This document shows, in pieces, positions 23,398 to 32,427 of a stretch of 33,030 bases of DNA. The notes under the pieces were generated by a model that saw nothing but the letters and a program-made list of their open reading frames with translations, did no database searches and was not told the origin of the DNA. The translations under genes and the position numbers were made by a program. The stretch comes from Anaerolineaceae bacterium UBA5365 (lineage in GTDB: Bacteria; Chloroflexota; Anaerolineae; Anaerolineales; Anaerolineaceae), in the NCBI GenBank assembly GCA_002407905.1, contig DHPL01000005.1, positions 4,743-37,772 of the forward strand, read 5' to 3'. Each line of letters opens with the position of its first letter. Positions within the stretch are counted from its first letter, which is position 1.

Positions 23398-24018
23398 TTA
23401 AAACTGCACCAGGCCCAGCAAACGCAGGAGCATCAGCGCTGCCGCAACCGAGCTAAGGGTCAAAAAGATATAGCCAAGCAGATTGCGCGGGTTTATGCGC
23501 TCCTTGGGCGCAGGTCCCAATTTTTCGGCTGCCAGCGCCTGAAACTTTTGCAGGTCTTCAGTATTCGCAAAGGCGCGCTTGGGCAGCACCTGAAAGCTCG
23601 CCCGCCGGTCATGACCCATCAACATGTACAGCTTTGGGGTATCGATGAGCTGTTTGAAGTTCGCCCAGGGGTTCTCATTTTGAGAATAAGGCGTGGTCGT
23701 GTGCAAGCCCTGCTCGTCGATGCGCACTTCCACTGGCGCCGTAGCGTGCGGGTCTTGCTGCAGCACCTTTTTTACCCGCCCAGGCGAGATCACAAAGGCA
23801 TATACAGCAATAGCCATACAAAAAAGCAGGACTGCCAATGCCAGGCCGGCCTGCTTAAAGAACTGGTCCGGCGTTTTAAGCAGTACCCAGAGGATGTGAA
23901 AGAACAGCGCCAGGACCGTAAAACCCAGGCTTGCCCAAGTAGAGAAGTTGCGGCGGTGATGCGCGCTGTAAGCGGCCAAATAATCTTCGGTTTGCGGTGA
24001 GAATTTAAGTTCCATCAT
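23398..24018 (-). CDS. YcxB-like membrane protein
   Basis: About 206 residues. The start at ATG 24018 has CAGGAAAACAG before it. Two transmembrane helices near the N-terminus (FTVLALFFHILWVL and LALAVLLFCMAIAVYAFVI) precede a cytoplasmic domain with EVRIDEQGLHTTTPYSQN, WANFKQLIDTPKLYMLMG and SFQVLPKRAFAN, which is the YcxB-like fold motif, and there is a final helix near the C-terminus. Function of the family is unknown. The pattern WANF-plus-VLPKRAF is characteristic. Confidence 0.72.
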   Translation of the reverse strand: MMELKFSPQTEDYLAAYSAHHRRNFSTWASLGFTVLALFFHILWVLLKTPDQFFKQAGLALAVLLFCMAIAVYAFVISPGRVKKVLQQDPHATAPVEVRIDEQGLHTTTPYSQNENPWANFKQLIDTPKLYMLMGHDRRASFQVLPKRAFANTEDLQKFQALAAEKLGPAPKERINPRNLLGYIFLTLSSVAAALMLLRLLGLVQF

Positions 24019-24051
24019 CTGTTTTCCTGCAGGCATTTTACTTGATTCACG

Positions 24052-24792
24052 TCATTCCAGGCTGCGCCAGGGCTTGCTCGCCCAAACCTGGTAATAGGGC
24101 TGTTCGAATGATCCAATTTCTTCAGCCTTGCCTTTGATTTCCTCGGTTTTTTGACTGAAATACTGTTTATCCGCTGCTTCCATATCCTGAGTCAGGCGGG
24201 CCATTTGCTCTAGGTAGGAAGGCAGCCAGTCCTGGCTTGCATGGTTTGCCAACTCATCCTGGTAATCCACGTCGGTGTATCCCAATAGTTCCAGGATCTC
24301 AACCAGCACCTCGGGTTGGAACTGCTTAAATGGCTTTTGACCGGTTAGGATCTGAGCCGCACGCAGCAGGCTCCACTTGTCTGCCCAAAGCCTCTGAGCA
24401 GGGTTAGCTGCCATGTAAACGGGCAATTCTTCGCGGATCAAGAGCATGCCCCCCGGCTTTAATACCTGGAAAAAACGGGAAAGCGCCAGGACAGCCTGGC
24501 CCTGGATGGCTTCAATCGCGCGTAAGGCGTAATTGCTCACTACCAGGTCCACGGAAGCATTCGCCAAACCAGCCAGTTTAACCGCGGAACTGCGCAAAAA
24601 GCCCAGCTCCAGGGATGGATGAGTGAGTTCCCGGCGCAGCGCCGGAAAGTGGGTGTCTTCGATGTCGTTCACGATCAAGCAGCCGCCGCCGGCCGCAACG
24701 ATCGCCCCCGCCACCTCGCGGGTGCTGGCCCCCTCCCCTGCACCAATCTCCAGAACGGTCCTGCCTTTCAAGTCCGGGTATGTGAAGCTCAT
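24052..24792 (-). CDS. Class I SAM-dependent methyltransferase
   Basis: A 246-residue Rossmann-fold protein with motif I VLEIGAGEGAST (about residues 14-25), the acidic end of strand 2 (LIVNDIED), motif II VDLVVSNYALRAIE and motif III VLKPGGMLLIREELP. This is a complete SAM site; the substrate (small molecule, lipid or protein) is unknown. The start codon overlaps the end of the DinB-like gene by 4 bases, so they are co-translated. Confidence 0.88.
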   Translation of the reverse strand: MSFTYPDLKGRTVLEIGAGEGASTREVAGAIVAAGGGCLIVNDIEDTHFPALRRELTHPSLELGFLRSSAVKLAGLANASVDLVVSNYALRAIEAIQGQAVLALSRFFQVLKPGGMLLIREELPVYMAANPAQRLWADKWSLLRAAQILTGQKPFKQFQPEVLVEILELLGYTDVDYQDELANHASQDWLPSYLEQMARLTQDMEAADKQYFSQKTEEIKGKAEEIGSFEQPYYQVWASKPWRSLE

Positions 24793-25478
24793 GCTTCTAT
24801 TTTAAGCCCCTGATCCAAACTGCGGTCTTCCAATTCCCAGGCATGATCCAAAAGATGCCAGACGCTGCGGCGGATGAAATAACGCGCGGGCCAGCGCTTT
24901 CCGCCCCGCGGCCCTATCCTAGGCAAATTCCCATTCATGGCCTCAATGAATGCCGCGCGCACTTCCTCCCGTTGCAGGCCCCAGTCCGCTTTCGCCAGCG
25001 GGCTTAACTTGCCGCCCAGGCTTACCATATAACCCTGCTCCGCCTCCCGCACGTGATCACTCATGCGGTCCAGGCTGCGGCCGCCGCCGCGCGGACCCTG
25101 TGTTAACTGCTTGCCCTGAGCAGCCTGCGCGGCCTGGTCAAACGCCTTCCAAGCGGCGTCCAGGATCGCCAGCCAACGCTGCGCTTCAGCAGTATCCGGG
25201 AGCTGCTCATCATCCGGCCAGGCCATGCCCGGTACGCCAAAATCCGTGGCGGTGCCTCCGTTGACCTCGAACACAATTTTGAAGTCTTCGGCCTTAAGCG
25301 CCTTGGGGAAATCCAGATTTGTCCCTTGCAGGGCCGAGGCGAAGCGCGTCGCATAGGCTGCCAGGCGTACGCGCGCCTCCGCCGCGTCCTTCCCGCTGCG
25401 GCTGAAGCCAGGCCATTTTTTGGCACTGGCAAAGCTGAGTTTCCTACCTCTCTCCAGGATGACTGCGATTTTTTTCAA
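24789..25478 (-). CDS. DinB-superfamily-like protein
   Basis: A 229-residue protein starting at TTG 25478, with GGGGAG 5 bases before it. The N-terminus resembles a hypothetical phosphate/stress domain; the C-terminal half is predicted helical and has His residues in the pattern DHVREAEQGY and IRRSVWHLLDHAWELEDR, the HxxxDH-type element of DinB-like metal-binding four-helix bundles. It overlaps the methyltransferase start by 4 bases. Assignment is moderate; activity is unknown. Confidence 0.55.
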   Translation of the reverse strand: MKKIAVILERGRKLSFASAKKWPGFSRSGKDAAEARVRLAAYATRFASALQGTNLDFPKALKAEDFKIVFEVNGGTATDFGVPGMAWPDDEQLPDTAEAQRWLAILDAAWKAFDQAAQAAQGKQLTQGPRGGGRSLDRMSDHVREAEQGYMVSLGGKLSPLAKADWGLQREEVRAAFIEAMNGNLPRIGPRGGKRWPARYFIRRSVWHLLDHAWELEDRSLDQGLKIEA

Positions 25479-25518
25479 CCCAACTCCCCTTGAGGCCCAA
25501 CGGGAAAGGCATGAGGTC

Positions 25519-27570
25519 TCATCTTTTCTCCGGGCAGCGCATTAGGTATAGGAAGAGCTCTACCTCCCCTTGATTTAAGTGGAGGTCAGGGTCGAAGGCA
25601 TATAACTGCCAGGTCTTGCATAGGGCATTGCGTCCGGCATTCCTCTCGACCAGGATGGCCTCAGTGAGGCGGATAGCCTCCTGCAAACGACCAGTGTTGA
25701 GATAGGCTGCCAACAACGGTCGATATTCTTCGTTTCGGCTAGGTTGAAAACCTTCTATTTTGGCCTTGGAATACCATTCTGTGACTTCGGTCCAGTTCCC
25801 TTGCTGGGCAGCTAGTTCTGCTTTGGCATAATAGAAACACCATTGGTTCCGATCCTCTAGTCCATAGTATTCCGTGGGCAAAATGGCAGTTTGAGATGGA
25901 TCCGAAATAATACGTTCTAGGTTGTTCAAACTTAGCATCGCCTGCCATGCAGCGGGGTCGCGGCGTGTCTCGAAGAGTTCAGGAGTATCCTCTGGCCCAA
26001 TGATATGTAAACAATTTCCCCGAGGATAGTCAAAGGCAATCAAATGGTCGGTACTTCCCTCAAAAATTGCCGCCCTCAACCTAGGATTAATATTACGGCC
26101 AGATACCAGCTCCCCCACTGATTTAATCTGTGGCGTATCGGTTAGGAAAAGGTAATATGGGACTGGACTGCTATCAAGATCTGGCGCGTAGGCTAAATTC
26201 AGCGGGTGGGAGATCGTCCCCCCATAGGCATATTGAGAAAAGTAGAGGTCATCAGTCATCAGCGCTGTGCCAGGTTCCAACTGTGGGATTCGCCATGTGA
26301 TCTGACTTATCAAGGCTTTTTGATCTTGCCAGGCTAAGGCAAATTGATGGGCCTCAACAAAGAGTGTAGCCGCGGCAGATGTCACCAGTAATGCCAGCAC
26401 AAGGATACGCTGCTTATCCGTCCGCAGAAAGTAAAATAATGCCGAAGACATAATGCAAGCCAAACCGGGAGACATCGCCAGATAAAAGCGGTTGTTTGCA
26501 AAACTTAAATTGATTGCAAATCCACCCACTACTACCGGGATCATGCTCACGATGGCAGCAAAGAATCCAAAAGCTGCCAGGATAAGGGGGAACTTGTCAG
26601 AGCTTTGGCTGGGGTTGCGACGCAGAACAAAAAACAAGAAAAGATAAGCGAGGATGCCGCACCCTATAACGCTTAGCAGAAAAAGCGGAAGGTTGATGCC
26701 TGCAAGCTCGCTTCGGGGGAAATCAAGCACTTGCACCCAAACCTTTAGCAGGCCCTCATATAGCGCAGTTGCCACCTTAAGCATAAGGTGCAATAGTGTG
26801 TTGAAAGGTGCAGCTTGCAGTTCGCTGAATAGGTTCATCTGGTATGAGTACCTGGAGGTAGTAATCACACGGTAAGCTCCGAATCCCAGGAAAACCAGGA
26901 GATAGGGCAGCCAATACACCATCACTTGTTTAGGGTGAACACTTTCACCTTTTGCATGATCGGAAAGCACTTTCCAGATCAACAATGGACGAACCAATTC
27001 AAGCCCAAAAAAGTATTCGATAGGCGCAATCCCCATAAAGGCTAATACTAGAGCAGGCAGTGTATATAACCAATACCCGTTCCGGGAGCGCAAGCTGACA
27101 ATCATGAGAATGTAAGAGATGAAATAAATGGTGAGCAACACATAAACTTGGCTGAACATCACAGCAAACCAGTGAAAAATGAAGGCAGGATAAATAGCAA
27201 AAAAAGTGGTAAGGAAGAATGCCAGGAGTTTGGCTTTAGGCAACAGAAGTCGGACCAACTTGTAAAACAGGAAAACTGCAACCCATCGCATAAACAATGC
27301 AAAAACTTGCCATGAAATCGCAGAGTCCTCAAAGATCGGCACAAAGATCTGGTAGAGGTACTTGAAAAGCGGCCGATCCCCAAGAAAGAACTGATGGAAG
27401 GCCCCAGACCCAAGGACTTTTTGATCGAATACGATGTACCAATCGTCCAGGTAAAAACCCAGGCGATTGATCTGCGTACCAAAAGCTAAGACGATTAGTG
27501 CCAGGAAATAGACTGCATACAACACTTGCTGTGGAAGAGTGTCTTGGGTTTGGTCAGATTGGTTTGGCAT
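25519..27570 (-). CDS. Polytopic membrane protein, GT-C glycosyltransferase-like, with C-terminal TPR-like part
   Basis: About 683 residues from ATG 27570 (GAGGGGGATGAAAGC precedes it; the longer start at 27633 lacks this). A short polar N-terminus is followed by about 12 hydrophobic helices. The first outer loop begins with NRLGFYLDDWYIVFDQ, which has the acidic pair (DD) found in the first loop of GT-C-fold glycosyltransferases and is followed by FLGDRPLFKYLYQ. A soluble C-terminal part after the last helix (about residue 430 on) includes an amphipathic repeat (CFYYAKAELAAQQGNWTEV ... AAYLNTGRLQEAIRLTEAIL) like tetratricopeptides. It would use a polyprenyl-phosphate sugar. By eye it is more AT-rich than its neighbours (a sample line is 43% G+C against 57% in the ABC gene), a hint of separate origin. 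Confidence 0.65.
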   Translation of the reverse strand: MPNQSDQTQDTLPQQVLYAVYFLALIVLAFGTQINRLGFYLDDWYIVFDQKVLGSGAFHQFFLGDRPLFKYLYQIFVPIFEDSAISWQVFALFMRWVAVFLFYKLVRLLLPKAKLLAFFLTTFFAIYPAFIFHWFAVMFSQVYVLLTIYFISYILMIVSLRSRNGYWLYTLPALVLAFMGIAPIEYFFGLELVRPLLIWKVLSDHAKGESVHPKQVMVYWLPYLLVFLGFGAYRVITTSRYSYQMNLFSELQAAPFNTLLHLMLKVATALYEGLLKVWVQVLDFPRSELAGINLPLFLLSVIGCGILAYLFLFFVLRRNPSQSSDKFPLILAAFGFFAAIVSMIPVVVGGFAINLSFANNRFYLAMSPGLACIMSSALFYFLRTDKQRILVLALLVTSAAATLFVEAHQFALAWQDQKALISQITWRIPQLEPGTALMTDDLYFSQYAYGGTISHPLNLAYAPDLDSSPVPYYLFLTDTPQIKSVGELVSGRNINPRLRAAIFEGSTDHLIAFDYPRGNCLHIIGPEDTPELFETRRDPAAWQAMLSLNNLERIISDPSQTAILPTEYYGLEDRNQWCFYYAKAELAAQQGNWTEVTEWYSKAKIEGFQPSRNEEYRPLLAAYLNTGRLQEAIRLTEAILVERNAGRNALCKTWQLYAFDPDLHLNQGEVELFLYLMRCPEKR

Positions 27571-27651
27571 GCTTTCATCCCCCTCAATTCTGCTGCAGAA
27601 GTATATGCGAAAGGGTTTCTGCTCACAAGTCAAGGCGAGAGCGGCATGTGC

Positions 27652-28224
27652 TTATCCATAGTTTAGGATTTGTGCAGAATCCCCCAGGCGCAGCTCACCC
27701 CCGCAGATTACCCGGGCCAGCACGCCGCCATCCCGGATTTTCTCCCCATTATGGTAACTTAGCATCGCGTCCTTCAGGCCAGGATGGTATTTATCCAGCG
27801 TGCTGCAGGGGCTGCGGCGTTCGCTGACTTCCAGGACCACCTCGCCGATCCGGATGCGCTGCCCGATCTGCAGGTTTTTGGTGGTCAGCCCATCCAGCAC
27901 GATATTCTCATTGGTACTGCCATAAGGCAGGTCAATGCCCTGGTCATGTAGATGCGCGTAAATGGCGGTATCCGTAATCAGCACCTGCCGCCAGTTTTCC
28001 GGCTGCCCGTAGAGGCGTTTGTAGTAGCCGTAATTCATCGTCTGGTTGGCGTGAAAATCACCTTGCATGCCCAAACCGGCAAGGAATACAGCCCGATCCT
28101 GCTGGAACTTGGGCAGCGCCGCAGTTGGGGCTGAACACAATGCTGCCAAACTGCCTTCCGGTGTTTCCTCGGCCTGCAAGGCGGGTTTCTCCAGGTTCTC
28201 ATCCGGGATCCAGCCCAGCCGCAT
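27652..28224 (-). CDS. MOSC-domain protein (3' part of a split SH3-MOSC frame)
   Basis: A 190-residue product from ATG 28224. The MOSC domain carries VFLAGLGMQGDFHANQT, STNENIVLDGL, LQIGQRIRIGEVVLEVSE and the conserved Cys in RRSPCSTLDKYHP. MOSC proteins move sulfur or detoxify N-hydroxylated compounds with a molybdenum cofactor; YiiM-like role is possible. The first 20 residues (MRLGWIPDENLEKPAL) are the end of an SH3 domain, which starts in the upstream gene and is cut from it by a TAA (28246-28248). The frame is continuous across it, so it was probably one gene; translation here would need reinitiation at ATG 28224. Confidence 0.75.
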   Translation of the reverse strand: MRLGWIPDENLEKPALQAEETPEGSLAALCSAPTAALPKFQQDRAVFLAGLGMQGDFHANQTMNYGYYKRLYGQPENWRQVLITDTAIYAHLHDQGIDLPYGSTNENIVLDGLTTKNLQIGQRIRIGEVVLEVSERRSPCSTLDKYHPGLKDAMLSYHNGEKIRDGGVLARVICGGELRLGDSAQILNYG

Positions 28225-28245
28225 TGCTTCAGCCTCAGTTTGCCC

Positions 28246-28530
28246 TTAATGCCAACCTGCCAGCTGGCGCAAGGAAACAAAGCGGCTGCCCGCGGGTAAA
28301 TGGAGCTCGTGCGCGTCGTAATCCTCCAGCACCCTTGCCCTTTGGGCATCCACCCTTCCCAGGAGGAGTTCCGGCACCCAGCCTGCCTGGCCGTCTTCTT
28401 CCACCCAATGCCAGCCCTGCCAATGCGTTTCCGGTTGGGGGCGCTGCATATCCACCAATTGGCCGCGTTTCAGGCGCAGAGTCCCTTGCGCGCCAGGATC
28501 GTGCTCCGTTTTCACTTGAAATAGCGCCAT
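28246..28530 (-). CDS. SH3-domain protein (5' part of a split SH3-MOSC frame)
   Basis: 94 residues from ATG 28530, preceded by GGAGGGCA. One full bacterial SH3 domain (VKTEHDPGAQGTLRLKRGQL ... GWHWVEEDGQAGWVPELLLG) and the start of a second (ARVLEDYDAHELHLPAGSRF ... LAGWH) which ends at TAA 28246-28248. The second SH3 continues in frame as GQTEAEAMRLGWIPDE and then the MOSC domain. If the TAA were sense, the product would be 292 residues. The stop lies 7 codons before the MOSC ATG. Confidence 0.7.
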   Translation of the reverse strand: MALFQVKTEHDPGAQGTLRLKRGQLVDMQRPQPETHWQGWHWVEEDGQAGWVPELLLGRVDAQRARVLEDYDAHELHLPAGSRFVSLRQLAGWH

Positions 28531-28537
28531 TGCCCTC

Positions 28538-30397
28538 CTAGCGGTAACCCTCAGCCTGGAGATTGAAGAGCCTGGCATAGGGGCCGTCGTTTTCCATCAG
28601 TTCAGCATGGGTGCCGATTTCTGAAATACGCCCCTCCGAGAGGACTACAATGCGGTCGGCCATGCGCACGGTGCTGAAGCGGTGCGAGATCAACACCGCG
28701 ATGCGCCCCTGCATCAGCTCCCCAAAATGCTTGAATACTTCGTATTCCGCCTGGGCATCCAAAGCGCTGGTGGGTTCATCCAATATCATGATCTCAGCAT
28801 CGCGCATGAAGGCCCGCGCCAGGGCGATCTTCTGCCATTGGCCGCCGCTCAATTCGGCGCCGCGTTCCCAGCGCCGGCCCAAAACGGTTTCGTAGCCCTG
28901 GGGCAATTCCTCGATGAACTCATCCGCGCCGCTGCGGTTGGCGGCATCTTTCACCCGGGCCAGGTCATCCTCGGCATCGATCTGCCCAAAGCCGATGTTC
29001 TCCCGCACGCTGAACTGATAGCGCACAAAGTCCTGGAAAATTACCCCAAAGCGCTGGTGCAGGCTATCCAGGTCGTATTCCCGCAAGTCGGTGCCATCGA
29101 TCAAAATCTGGCCTTCGCTGGGGTCGTAGAGGCGTGTGAGCAGCTTAATCAGGGTGGTTTTACCCGCTCCGTTCAAGCCCACCAAGGCGATGCGCTCCTG
29201 CGGGGAGATCTTGAAACTGATATTCTTCAGCACCAGATTCTCAGAGCCAGGGTAGGCGAAGGATACATTACGGAACTCGATGCCCTCCAAAATAGGCGCC
29301 GGCGCGATCTTCCCATCCACCGGGGCCTGCAATTTTGGTTGCAATTCCAGAAATGTAAGCAGGTTATCCAGGTAGAGGTTGCTTTCATACAGCCGGTTGG
29401 CGCTGCTGAGCAAATGCTGCACACTGCCCTGCGATTGCCTGAAAACCGAAAGGAACATGGTCATATCACCCAGGGTGAAAGCCTGGCTCAGCGTGCGCAG
29501 GATCACCCAGGCATAGCTCCCGTAGTAAGCAGCCGTTGAAAGCATGCCCCAGAGCAGGCTGGCAAAAGTTTTCTTGCGCGCCAGAGCCCGGTCCTCGGCG
29601 TAAAACCGGGTAAAAAGGTCTTGATAACGGCGTTTCAGAGCGGTTCCAAGCCCAAAAAGCTTGATTTCCTTAATGGTTTCGTTGCCGGTAAGCAGTTGTT
29701 CCAAATAGTTCAGCAGGCGGGTCTCTGGCGCCCGGCGCATGAACACCCGAAAGGCGCGTTCAGAGTAGAGCGATTGCGAGATAAAGTTGGGGATGGCCGC
29801 AGCCAGCACCACCAGCGCCAGAATGGGGCTGTAGCGCACCAACAGCAAGAGAACCGAAACCAGAGTGATGGTCTGCTGCAATATGGCCAGCGAGGCATTC
29901 ACGATGGATAGCGCGGCGCTGTCGGCCTGGCGCCGGGCTGTTTGCAGCAAGTCGTAAAACTGCGGGTCTTCAAAAAATTGCAGGTCCAGGCTGTTGGCCT
30001 TATCGATGATCAGGCTATTGACGTGCTGGCTGAGCAGCATGCCCAGGTTTTGGTTGGCCAGGCTGGAAAGCTGGTTCAGCACCGCGTTCAGTAAAACCAG
30101 GCCAAGCTCCATCAGCAGGAAGGGCAGCACCGCCTGAAATCCCTGGCCCACTGGCTGGTTTTGGTTGACCGCAGAAACGATCGAGTCAACGATCAGCTTG
30201 CCAACCCAGGCCTGGCCTGCCGGTATCAACGCCTGCACCGGCGTGATGCCAAAGGCCCAAAGCGCGGTGCCTCTGCCGGCCGTCCAAACCATCTTGAAAG
30301 CCTGGGGCGTATTCCGCAGCGAACGCTTGAAATCCTGCCATTGTTCGGCCAGGCCATTGGTCTTGGATTTTTGATTGTCCTTTGAATGAGGGAACAT
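28538..30397 (-). CDS. ABC exporter half-transporter (TMD-NBD fusion)
   Basis: A 619-residue protein: a type-IV (exporter) membrane domain of about six helices (residues about 40-330) then an ATPase domain. Walker A LVGLNGAGKTT, Q-loop FQDFVRYQFSVRENIGFG, signature LSGGQWQKIALARAF, Walker B IMILDEPTSALD and switch His ISHRFSTV are all intact. AAAGGATCCGCTT precedes ATG 30397. The next gene on its strand (SH3) starts 7 bases after its stop, so the two may share a transcript. Substrate unknown; lipid, peptide or drug export fits the family. Confidence 0.93.
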   Translation of the reverse strand: MFPHSKDNQKSKTNGLAEQWQDFKRSLRNTPQAFKMVWTAGRGTALWAFGITPVQALIPAGQAWVGKLIVDSIVSAVNQNQPVGQGFQAVLPFLLMELGLVLLNAVLNQLSSLANQNLGMLLSQHVNSLIIDKANSLDLQFFEDPQFYDLLQTARRQADSAALSIVNASLAILQQTITLVSVLLLLVRYSPILALVVLAAAIPNFISQSLYSERAFRVFMRRAPETRLLNYLEQLLTGNETIKEIKLFGLGTALKRRYQDLFTRFYAEDRALARKKTFASLLWGMLSTAAYYGSYAWVILRTLSQAFTLGDMTMFLSVFRQSQGSVQHLLSSANRLYESNLYLDNLLTFLELQPKLQAPVDGKIAPAPILEGIEFRNVSFAYPGSENLVLKNISFKISPQERIALVGLNGAGKTTLIKLLTRLYDPSEGQILIDGTDLREYDLDSLHQRFGVIFQDFVRYQFSVRENIGFGQIDAEDDLARVKDAANRSGADEFIEELPQGYETVLGRRWERGAELSGGQWQKIALARAFMRDAEIMILDEPTSALDAQAEYEVFKHFGELMQGRIAVLISHRFSTVRMADRIVVLSEGRISEIGTHAELMENDGPYARLFNLQAEGYR

Positions 30398-30600
30398 AAG
30401 CGGATCCTTTAAAAGATTGGGTCAAGGATACCACGCGGAGGGTGCTGCTCTGCGGAGTTTATTGTGCAGGCCTGAGGCAGGGCGGGCCGTTTTTACCAAG
30501 TTTAGTGTTGCAGGAAATCCAGGCCGCCAATTCATACCCGGGTTTGAAACGCTTTTTTATAGCTTGTTAGTGACGCCAAGCTCAGTTAAACTTGCTTCCT
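30398..30600. other. Divergent intergenic region between ABC exporter genes
   Basis: A 200-base gap between the divergent exporter genes. Both transcripts should start here, but I see no strong promoter pair. On the plus strand a weak dyad (GGCC at 30477-30480 and the GGGCC near 30484-30488) is followed by GTTTTT, which may be a stray terminator-like structure. No reading frame of note is present. Confidence 0.35.
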
Positions 30601-32427
30601 GTGAGCCATTCGGAAAAGCCCCCAAAACAGAGTTGGCGGGAAACTAAACTTTGGATTTTTTTCAGCACCATGGCCAAGGCCGCCCCGGGCCTTAACTTTG
30701 CCTGGTGGCTGATGCTGTTCCTGCGCGCGGTGCTGCCTGCTGGCTTTGCCCTGGCAACCGGCCGGCTGGTAAGCGCCATCGAGAGCGGCGCCCCCCTCAA
30801 CAACTCCCTCATCCTTTTGGGCCTGATCCTAGTGGTATTACTCCTCCTGGGGCCCTTGCAGGCAGCGGTGAGCGGCAACCTGGGCGACAGCCTGGCAGCC
30901 TGGCTCTACGACAAAATGACCGCCGCGGTGAACAAACCCGCCGGCCTGGGCCACCTGGAAGATGCCGCCCTGGCCTCAGACCTGGCTTTGGCCCGCGAAA
31001 TCGACCTGGGCATCAGCGAGCCGCCCCTGGCGGTGAGCCTGCGCTTCATCGCCGCCGGCCTGGCAGACCTGCTCGCCGGCCTCTTTGCTGTGATCACCCT
31101 CGCCCGTTACAACTTTTGGGGTGCGTTGCTCCTGGCTGGCGCCTGGACCAGCACCCATTGGCTATTGCGTGAATCCTCCGTTTGGAAGGACCGCAACACC
31201 GCGGAAGTACGGGCCGCGCAGCGCGAAGCCGGCTACCTCTACAACCTGGCAGTGCAAGCCCCCGCCGCCAAGGAGATCCGCCTTTTTGGCCTGGCCAACT
31301 GGCTGGTCCAGCGCTTTTTGGAGCGCCGGGTGCGCCTTTTTGAACTGCGCTACACAGCCACCCGCCTGCGCCAAAAGCCGCTGGCATTAGCCATGCTGCT
31401 CATCAGCGCCGTGAACCTCCTGGTATTCTGGACCCTGGCCCAGGCCAGCCAAAACGGCAGCCTGCCTTTGGACCAGGCTATTGTGGCTGTGCAGATGGCC
31501 GCGGCAGCCGGTTTGATTGCCTTTGGCGGGCTGAATTGGGCCTTCGACGGCGCTGCCGCCCCAGTGGCGGCCGTTTTGCGCCTGGAGGAGGATATGGAAC
31601 CGGCAGGCCGCATCGAGAGCGGCACAGCAAACCCAGCCAGTATGCCCGCCCGTTCGATCCGCTTCAAGGACCTCAGTTTTAGCTACCCAAGTTCCCCTAG
31701 CCCGGTATTGCAGGGCCTGAACCTGGAGATTCCGGCAGGTACCTCCCTGGCGATCGTGGGTGTAAACGGGGCGGGCAAAACCACCCTCGCTAAACTGCTT
31801 TGCCGCCTCTATGAACCCCAGGCTGGCAGCATCGAAGTGGATGGCGTGGACCTGCGTACCATGGACCTGGATGCCTGGCGCGGACGCATCAGCGCGATCT
31901 TCCAGGATTATTTACGCCTGGACATGAGCCTCCGCGAAAATGTTGCCCCCACCGGCGCGGATGACGCCTGCGTGCTTAAAGCCTTGGAACTGGCCGGCGC
32001 GGACAAACTGCGCGACCTGGATACCATCCTTTCCAAGGCCTTTGCCGGCGGCAGCGAGCTCAGCGGCGGCCAATGGCAGCGCGTAGCCCTGGCCCGCGCG
32101 ATCTGCGGCGTGCTTCGCGGGGCAGGCCTGCTGATTCTGGATGAACCCACCGCACAGCTGGATGTGCGCGGTGAAGCCGAGATCTTTAAACGCGTACTGG
32201 AAGCCAGCCAGGGCATCACCACCATCCTGATCTCGCACCGCTTCAGTACGGTGCGCCAGGCGCAGCGCATCTGCGTGCTGGACGAGGGCAAGGTGATCGA
32301 GCTGGGCAGCCACGCGGAACTGATGGCCCTGGGCGGGCATTATGCCGAAATGTTTACCCTGCAGGCCAAGCGCTTTGCCGATGGCCTTGAATTGGAGGAG
32401 GGCGTGAGCTATGAAAGCCTCGCGTGA
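30601..32427 (+). CDS. ABC exporter half-transporter (TMD-NBD fusion), pair member 1
   Basis: About 608 residues. Start uncertain: GTG 30601 is favoured, TTG 30592 possible, and neither has a Shine-Dalgarno. A type-IV membrane domain of about six helices (residues about 20-300) precedes an ATPase with Walker A IVGVNGAGKTT, Q-loop IFQDYLRLDMSLREN, signature LSGGQWQRVALARAI, Walker B LLILDEPTAQLD and switch His SHRFSTV. All ATPase residues are present, but the D-loop is AQLD instead of SALD. It overlaps the next exporter gene by 17 bases, so the two probably form a heterodimer. Confidence 0.92.
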   Translation: MSHSEKPPKQSWRETKLWIFFSTMAKAAPGLNFAWWLMLFLRAVLPAGFALATGRLVSAIESGAPLNNSLILLGLILVVLLLLGPLQAAVSGNLGDSLAAWLYDKMTAAVNKPAGLGHLEDAALASDLALAREIDLGISEPPLAVSLRFIAAGLADLLAGLFAVITLARYNFWGALLLAGAWTSTHWLLRESSVWKDRNTAEVRAAQREAGYLYNLAVQAPAAKEIRLFGLANWLVQRFLERRVRLFELRYTATRLRQKPLALAMLLISAVNLLVFWTLAQASQNGSLPLDQAIVAVQMAAAAGLIAFGGLNWAFDGAAAPVAAVLRLEEDMEPAGRIESGTANPASMPARSIRFKDLSFSYPSSPSPVLQGLNLEIPAGTSLAIVGVNGAGKTTLAKLLCRLYEPQAGSIEVDGVDLRTMDLDAWRGRISAIFQDYLRLDMSLRENVAPTGADDACVLKALELAGADKLRDLDTILSKAFAGGSELSGGQWQRVALARAICGVLRGAGLLILDEPTAQLDVRGEAEIFKRVLEASQGITTILISHRFSTVRQAQRICVLDEGKVIELGSHAELMALGGHYAEMFTLQAKRFADGLELEEGVSYESLA

